Assembly (NCBI GenBank): GCA_036346255.1 | Contig: CM070638.1 | Span: forward strand, 36,642,394-36,706,393 | Reading direction: 5' to 3' | Length of the DNA: 64,000 bases | From: Ampelocalamus luodianensis | Taxonomy: Eukaryota; Streptophyta; Magnoliopsida; Poales; Poaceae | Shown: piece after piece, positions 57,994-64,000 of the stretch | Numbering within the stretch: position 1 is the stretch's first letter | Layout of the letters: every line of letters starts with the position of its first letter | The notes under the pieces: generated by a model | Told to the model about the DNA's origin: nothing | The model's database searches: none | The model's input: only the letters and a program-made list of their open reading frames with translations | Position numbers and translations under genes: made by a program

Positions 57994-60900
57994 ATGTCGG
58001 ATCGCATCACCAACTGGTTGGCATCTGATTTGAGCGAGAAGAAACTTGAGAATCTGGAGAAGATCGGGTTGCTTCCCGATAAGAATATGATTTCTTGGAG
58101 ATCAACGACCGGAGAGCATTCTCTGAGCAACAAAGATTGGAAAATTCCTATTTTCCTTGCATATATTGAATGCGGATTCAGGCTGCCAGTTCACTCCTTT
58201 CTTCCTACAATTTTGGAGCATTACGGAGTCGAACTGGTGAATCTTGCTCCCAATGCCATTGCCAACCTCAGCATCTTCATCTACCTCTGCGAAACATACT
58301 TGGAAATTCCCGTAAATCTGGATCTCTTTAAGTAATACTACAGGATGGCAAAATCTAGGAGGACGACGAGAACATCTAGAGAGTGCACCTTGCTTCTTCA
58401 CCACGGAAAAGCTAACGAGTACATTCCTATGTACTCAAAGTCTTTATGGTCGTCATGGAAGAAAAGCTGGTTCTACATGACAGTCACACAGAAAGATAGC
58501 CTCTACTATACTGGTAAGAAGGCGGTCGAGAATCTAGAATGGCGCTCCTCCGTGGAGAAGGAGGGATAAGTAGGGAGATGGGTTGAAGCCATCCAACTCC
58601 TTAGTGCTAAGGATTTAACCTCCTGGCACGTAGTAAGGGATTTTTCTATGCGCCGGATAAGCCCTTTGAAGTCCAGAGCATATCCGATGCTCTGGTATAT
58701 TGGTCGTGATGATGAGACCAAAGACTCCAAGGAGGGTAAGTCCTGAAGGATACTGACCAATTTGCTTTCATTAGTCGATTATTCCTGTAATCTCAAGTCT
58801 CTTGTTTACCTTCACAGCTTTGCCTTTTGATGAGATGAGAAACCGGATCAAAATGATCTGCGCCGGAGAGCCTGGCGAAAAGGCTAGTTTCCCTCGGTTC
58901 CCTCGGATCCTAGCAATTGTTTCTGCAGAAGAGAGGGCTGAGATTTAAGGTAAGAAAATCAATTGTTCTTCATCTTTTTTTATCTTTTCCAATCGGTATA
59001 CCGTAAATCCTCTTTGGTGTGTAGTCAGTCGGGCTGAGGATTAATGGGGCCATTAAAAGTTGTGAGCCGATTGATGATCCAACTATTCCTACGACCACAC
59101 AGGATGTTGGCCTTATGTGTTGGGATATGGGTAGGCTACGCAAGCAGCAATTCAAAAAAAATCTACCACATAAACCAGGATACCAAGCAAGTTAGATGAT
59201 CACAGATCATTACAACCAGACGCGCAGTGCAGCGAAAGTGGAGTCGAAGCAGCCTAGTCTGACGAAGAATGCACCGATGTAGTGGTCGTAGATGATCGTC
59301 CAACGTCCTCGTAGTTGATCGTCTCCTCCAGCAACCTCCGCGGTTCCTTGTAAAGATCGCGGATCGTCCTTAGCGCAACAGCGACCACAGTAGCGCCTCT
59401 ACGGTATCCACACGCCCAGGAAAAGAACAACCGTACACCGGTATGCTAGCACCAAGTCGCATGGGAAGGCTCTCTCAAGAAGATGGCGGCTAGGGTTTCG
59501 GTGAAAAATAACTCACGTGTCTTTCTCCCTCCTCTTTCACAATAGCCTCAAGCATCTCCTTATATAGTGCCCATGTCGGATCCTATTCGAACATGTTTGA
59601 GTACAAGTTTGCTCCAACCCATTAAGTGTGTGACCCGTTAGGTTTGTGTGTAAACGGTTGTGACTCGGAAATCCTTTCCGACCACGAGTCGTAGCGGTAC
59701 CTAGCAGGACTTAACGATTCCCAAATACACACAAATTATATCGGACGAACCTTAATGCAATATGATCTATGACTAGGTTCTCATCACTTACGACCAGGTC
59801 CTATCTCTATACGACCAGTTCGCATTCGGTCACGACCAGTTCGTAACTCCTTACGACCAGGTTTCGACCACTCTGTGATTTCGTTCGATCAGTCTACGAC
59901 TTGCTTGTATCAACATACGACTTGTCTAGACCTGATCGAACTAAGTGACCTACTATAGTATTCTCCCTTTGCCTCACGATATCTGGTTGAACTCCAGGTG
60001 AGATAATGTGTTATCCATGGACTGTTCAATACTTTCTTGATCGAATTGTCGGATAACCTTATGTGGTCGAACACTTCGACCTCTAGTGGCATGGTCATGC
60101 ACTTTCTTTATCCGACTACTTCGAGGGGCCCAGAGACATCTCTCCCGTTATGTTAGGAGAGGAAAATCCCATATCTGACCAGTCACATCCCTCCGCATGT
60201 TTCATAGCATACCCGAAATCTACCTTTATAACTACTCAGTTACAAGTGGCGTTTGGCAACCCCTAAGTGTGCTATTACACATGTAGGGAACCATGCTGAT
60301 CTCAGGTCTAAGGATTATACATCATCATTGCTTGAGACCAACTAATGACACATAGAATCATAACAATCTCAATAGGGTCTCAAGGTGGGTCAATCTAACC
60401 CCATGTTCTTTAACATGTGTTCACATTATTGATTCGATATCTCATATCCATGACTAGTGAAACATGGTCATCGATCAATACATGTGCTAGTCGTAGGGTC
60501 ACTGGTGTTCCGATCAGTGACATTCGACCAGGGATACTATTAGAACGACATCATATAAGTCGAAGAGTTTCACCAACAAGTCACATACTCGTTGATCTTC
60601 AAAACTAACGATTCATTCAAGGAACGGAATAACATTTATTCAAGTACTCATAAACATAGACGTGATATAATCATCTCTATGATTGCCTCTAGGGCATATC
60701 ACCAACATTATGAAGGTAGGTAACCAAACATGAATGCATATTCTAGATGAAGGATTTTCATCACCTAACTAACTTTAAATGTTAATTTAGGCAGTTGTCG
60801 TGGACTCTAGTATGGTCGTCAAGGACCTGCCAGTTGCTACTGAAGCAACTGCTTTGGAGGTCGACAAATCTACACCCTCCAATTTGATGATCGGGTATGA

Positions 60901-62492
60901 TGTCTCCAACCAATTGGTCGAGAATATCGTCTCCGATCTCTTGTTGGAGAATGTGAGGGGTACAACCAGCCTTGCCAGTTCAGAATCGGCGAAATCGGTT
61001 GAGAAGAAGAGGAAAATGAGCGCTAGGGGTTTTACCTCAACGTGTATCACGGTTAAGACCAGAAAGTTGACCAAGTATGTACAAACTAAAAAAGTTATAT
61101 AAATATGTACCTTGGATATTTCTGATATGTTGAAATCATGAATTTCCTTTCTTCTTTTTGTCTAGATCTTCTGGTATTTTGGGTGATTCCTACCAGGATA
61201 CTCCTCCGGAAAAAACTTCTGGGGATGAAGTGGTCAAGAAAACTTCCGACCAAAGCATTCTTCAAGAATAAGCTCCTAAAGAGAAAGTGGTTGAGGAAGC
61301 CCCCAAGCAAGCGTTAGTGCTAGCACTTCTTCAGGATCCTGTTGTGATCCCACCTTCGTCTACAGAGGCAGAGGCTGCTAAAGAACCTCAGCAGGTTATG
61401 GCCCTGACGGTAGTTCTCCCCAGGTTAATAAATTCCCTTTCTCCTCTCGATTTATCAAGGATAAGGAACTTTCTAAGGTTTGGGGGAAGATATCGGACTA
61501 TCAAGCTAAGACAGATAGTGATACTCTTTTCGTCGAATACAATGGTGTGGCAATTCGGGTAAGTATTCACGACCAATTTCAAAGTTTTTCTTTGAAGTTT
61601 ACAGAAAACTCAAAGAAGGACGCTATTTGTGTAGCACACGGTCGAGAATTACACTGTAATCGGAGGACTGATCCAGCGAGTAAGGCTCTTGGAGCAGAAG
61701 CACTCCGAATTAGAAAGTAAGAACTTTCTTTTTAACTTTTCTCTCCCTTTCTTTGCTTCCATATCCCTCTTCTCTTAATAAATACTTCTCCTTTTATCAT
61801 ATTTGATAGATTTGGAGAAACTGAAAGAAGAAGTTGTGGCTAAAGAAGCCATGGTAGCAAAGCTTAAAGAGGAATGCCAAGTCAAAGAACAGTCGATCGC
61901 ATACGTGACGACCAGGCAAAAGGAAGTGTTTGATTCTTGCGAGAAGAAAATCAAAGGTGACTGGTCGTAGACTTGACTAGTACACCATCTTTGCCAATTT
62001 ATGTTTATCTATTAGTCTACTCGTGTAGAGAAAACTCAAGCATTAAAAAGAGCAAACAAGGCTCTTGAGTTTGAGCGTGGCCAAAGGGCTAAACTTGATA
62101 GGAGCCTTGAGAAGAAAGTCAAGGCTGTGAACAAGATGCTTTTCGACCTAGGGTCGAGAACGCAATTGCCCACCTTAAGAGATCCTGCAGAGAAGATCAA
62201 TTTTCTTGGCAAGCAGCTTGAAGATCTCAAGAGTCTAACAAAGACCTTTCGAGAGAACCATGTCTAGTCAATAAAAGAAGCTCTTACGAACAGAGTTAGT
62301 TTTGCCTTGGCAAAACTGAAGGCTTCCGACCCCTCTATTCACCTTGGAGATATTGAAGAAGACTTCAACTACTCGGGTGAAGAAGCAACCAAGTTTCTCG
62401 AGGAAGTAAAACCTCTCGGAGACAAGGTTGCGGAGGAAATGAAAGTCGGATCTCCAACACGTAGCAACCAATTTAGTGGTTCTAATGAGTAA
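57994..62492 (+). pseudogene. Transposon-type gene: Transposase_28-like domain plus coiled coil
   Basis: Exon 1 from 57994 contains LPVHSFLPTILEH and HYGVELVNLAPNAIANL, the pattern of the 'putative gypsy type transposon' (Transposase_28) domain in many grass transposon proteins. The frame hits TAA at 58333 but continues at once with YYRMAKSRRTTR and SWKKSWFYM, and has another stop near 58567, so it is broken. Later exons are readable: 58818-58948, 60791-61075, 61165-61560, then coiled-coil segments (IGGLIQRVRLLEQKHSELE near 61660; LEKLKEEVVAKEAMVAKLKE near 61815; about 62035-62265; 62267-62492, ending GSNE and stop). Donors such as GGTAAG at 58948 and GGTAAG near 61559 fit introns. A solo LTR lies within it (59118-60707). 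The biochemical function of this family is unknown. Confidence 0.75.
59118..60707 (-). mobile_element. Angela/BARE-like Copia solo LTR
   Basis: 1590 bp, TGTTGGGATATG...ATCACCAACA on the plus strand, flanked by a perfect 5-bp target duplication TTATG (59113-59117 and 60708-60712). On the minus strand it starts TGTTGGTGATATGCCCTAGAG, the well-known opening of Angela/BARE-type LTRs in grasses. The interior tracts (ccaaacgccacttgtaactg; gagatgtctctgggcccctc) fit too. It inserted in the Transposase_28-like gene and lost its internal region. Confidence 0.9.
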
Positions 62493-63249
62493 ATGATTGT
62501 AATATTTAGACTTTGTAAATAAAACTTACCTTTTAACATCAATGAAGTCTGTTATATCTTCGCAAAATTTGTTAAATACTCATATATTCCCTAACCCCCG
62601 ACTACTTATATTAGTAGATGAACGTTACTAAAAAGCAGTAGACTAAGAAAATGAGCAATAACTCTGACCATGGTATAAAGCATGTGCTAATTATGTTGTA
62701 AAAATGATCTAATTAACACTAGGAAATCAATTTGGTTGGAATCAGTGTATGATTTCGACTAGCTTAGATCTTTTTCATAATCGAAATACTTCATAATCGA
62801 AATACTGTGACATACCACATGTGGTCGGAAGATAACATAAGACTTGCTTTGATGATAAGAAATTATGCAAGAATGTATGCAAAAAATAAAACAATAAGTG
62901 TCTTTGTTTATATATGTCATCAAAAACTGCTCGTAAGGGTTGCTAAGAACTGAAGACATGAAAAACATTTCTCGAGACGTGCTCATGCTCAGGTCCGATC
63001 GGCAGCGAGGATCGTAAGAAAAGGACCATCGCTAGGAAGCTCCTTCCAGTGGGCAAGACCACATGCAGAGAGGAGAGACTTCGACTAGGAGGTTTTCTAT
63101 ATCCCGACCAGTAGCCAAACAAGAGTAGAATAGAATGCTGAAATGAAGAAAGTGAATCTTCGAACTCTTAAGCAAATAAGGAATCATATGAAATTATTTG
63201 TGTGACGCTCCTGTTACTCGTATATTTATTTTAGAAAAGAGTGTGGTCG
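62493..63249. other. 3' flank, no gene
   Basis: Follows the stop of the coiled-coil gene; aataaaactt at 62518 could serve as a poly(A) signal. A 17-bp direct repeat (tcataatcgaaatactt) lies at 62777-62808. The rest has no recognised feature. Confidence 0.45.
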
Positions 63250-64000
63250 CACGTGGGAATCATTGAAGCAATGATCATGACTAGGACCATTTAGGCGTAC
63301 GACAATCAAGTCTAAGCCAATGACAATCAAGAAATTACATCCCGACTAGGTCCTGGGAAATCCCATGTTTGAATTCTCAGAGATAGAAGTACTCTGACTA
63401 GCCTCCACACTTTGGCTGACTTTCTGACATACCAAACACATGGTAACCCATTCTGCGATATTTTGCTTTTAATTTGGATCATCACCATTCAACTTCAAGC
63501 TCTTTGTACACCTTGGTATTTTTAGAGAAAATAGAATGCTTACACTCAAGTGTTGGTTTGAGCATCAACTACTTGAGTTTCCTCTAATTAGATACACAAA
63601 TATGCTCATTGATTCATGGATCATTTTTTTGTTCATCTTGAGTGGATTCTCAAGCTTTACCTTGTTTCAAGGGGAATTGATTTCTTCAACAAAACTTTCA
63701 TCTCACTATCTTTAACACTGATTTTCTAGCATCGGTTTGAACACTAGGGTTCAATAGATTTACTCTTGCACTCACTTGAGACTTGGCTTCTGAATTTCAC
63801 AGGTAAACTTGGCTAACTGGTCGACAGATTCTTGAGGTAGCTCTTTTGATTCAAAGCATTTGCCACTATACTGGTCTATCCTGAGGGAATGGATTTCAAC
63901 CTCATGGTCCTCAGTCCATTTAAACCATCTTTGTTGCTCCAAGGTAGCAACTTTGAATTATGACTGGGATAATTCACTACTTGACTTTAGTTGTTAGGAA
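63250..64000 (-). pseudogene. Decayed Ty3 RNase H/integrase fragment
   Basis: Minus-strand reading from the window edge shows QQRWFKWTEDHEVEIHS near 63920 (RNase H end; compare RQRRWLE-I-DYDVEIHYHP), then MCLVCQKVSQSVEASQ near 63420 (integrase zinc finger CLxC), and MGFPRT followed by a stop and a V-I-x-L tract near 63350 (start of the catalytic core). Frequent stops show an old copy. It continues past the window end. It is more decayed than, and not obviously the same family as, the two chromoviruses. Confidence 0.6.

Overview
The window is a repeat-dense intergenic block of a large plant genome, almost certainly a grass. The signs are a long-LTR Tekay/Del-type chromovirus, an Angela/BARE-like Copia LTR, a CTCCCTCC-type mariner MITE, and a single GC-rich intronless plant gene. 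I see no bacterial, organellar, tRNA or rRNA signal. The only intact cellular gene is a minus-strand Shewanella-like protein phosphatase (SLP2 type) at 22563-23822.

Layout. 1-6967 is copy A of a Mutator-like element (MULE), cut by the window start and, on the right, by unrelated sequence that ends in a LINE fragment and a Helitron-like 3' end (about 6968-8183). 8184-10225 holds only simple repeats. 10226-18794 is a decayed Copia element whose reverse transcriptase/RNase H frame is split by two solo LTRs: 10265-14498 (target duplication AGGAT) and 15001-18451 (GGCTC). 18870-19298 is a third LTR. 19559-19787 is a mariner-type MITE and 21390-21714 a Mutator-type MITE with a 9-bp target duplication, the latter between two halves of a duplicated and partly inverted segment. 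After the phosphatase gene come an LTR/PBS end (24814), a large candidate solo LTR (26129-28405) and two related coding remnants beside it.

28928-37308 is copy B of the MULE, essentially complete on the minus strand with three genes: a MURA-type transposase (SWIM finger and zinc knuckle), a plant-mobile-domain (PMD) gene, and a GRF zinc-finger gene built of tandem exon-intron modules. 37488-38190 is a tandem duplication. 38990-56960 is an old minus-strand chromovirus (3' LTR, polypurine tract, decayed integrase). Its LTR was split by a younger, complete plus-strand chromovirus at 41648-55386, with two 4.3-kb LTRs, an initiator-Met PBS, gag-pol, a chromodomain and target duplication GAACT. 57994-62492 is a broken gene with a 'putative gypsy type transposon' (Transposase_28-like) domain and coiled coils, interrupted by an Angela-like solo LTR (59118-60707, TTATG). 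63250-64000 is one more decayed Ty3 pol fragment.

Two points stand out. First, the MULE GRF gene repeats a 129-nt phase-0 exon plus a 71-nt intron, so each 200-bp tandem unit would add 43 residues without breaking the frame. Second, the transposon ORFs carry small lesions clustered at CAG, CTG and CCGG sites in sharply bounded blocks that differ between duplicate copies, while the phosphatase gene is clean. This looks more like consensus error at methylated CHG sites than biological decay, and should be resolved before any of these elements is called dead.
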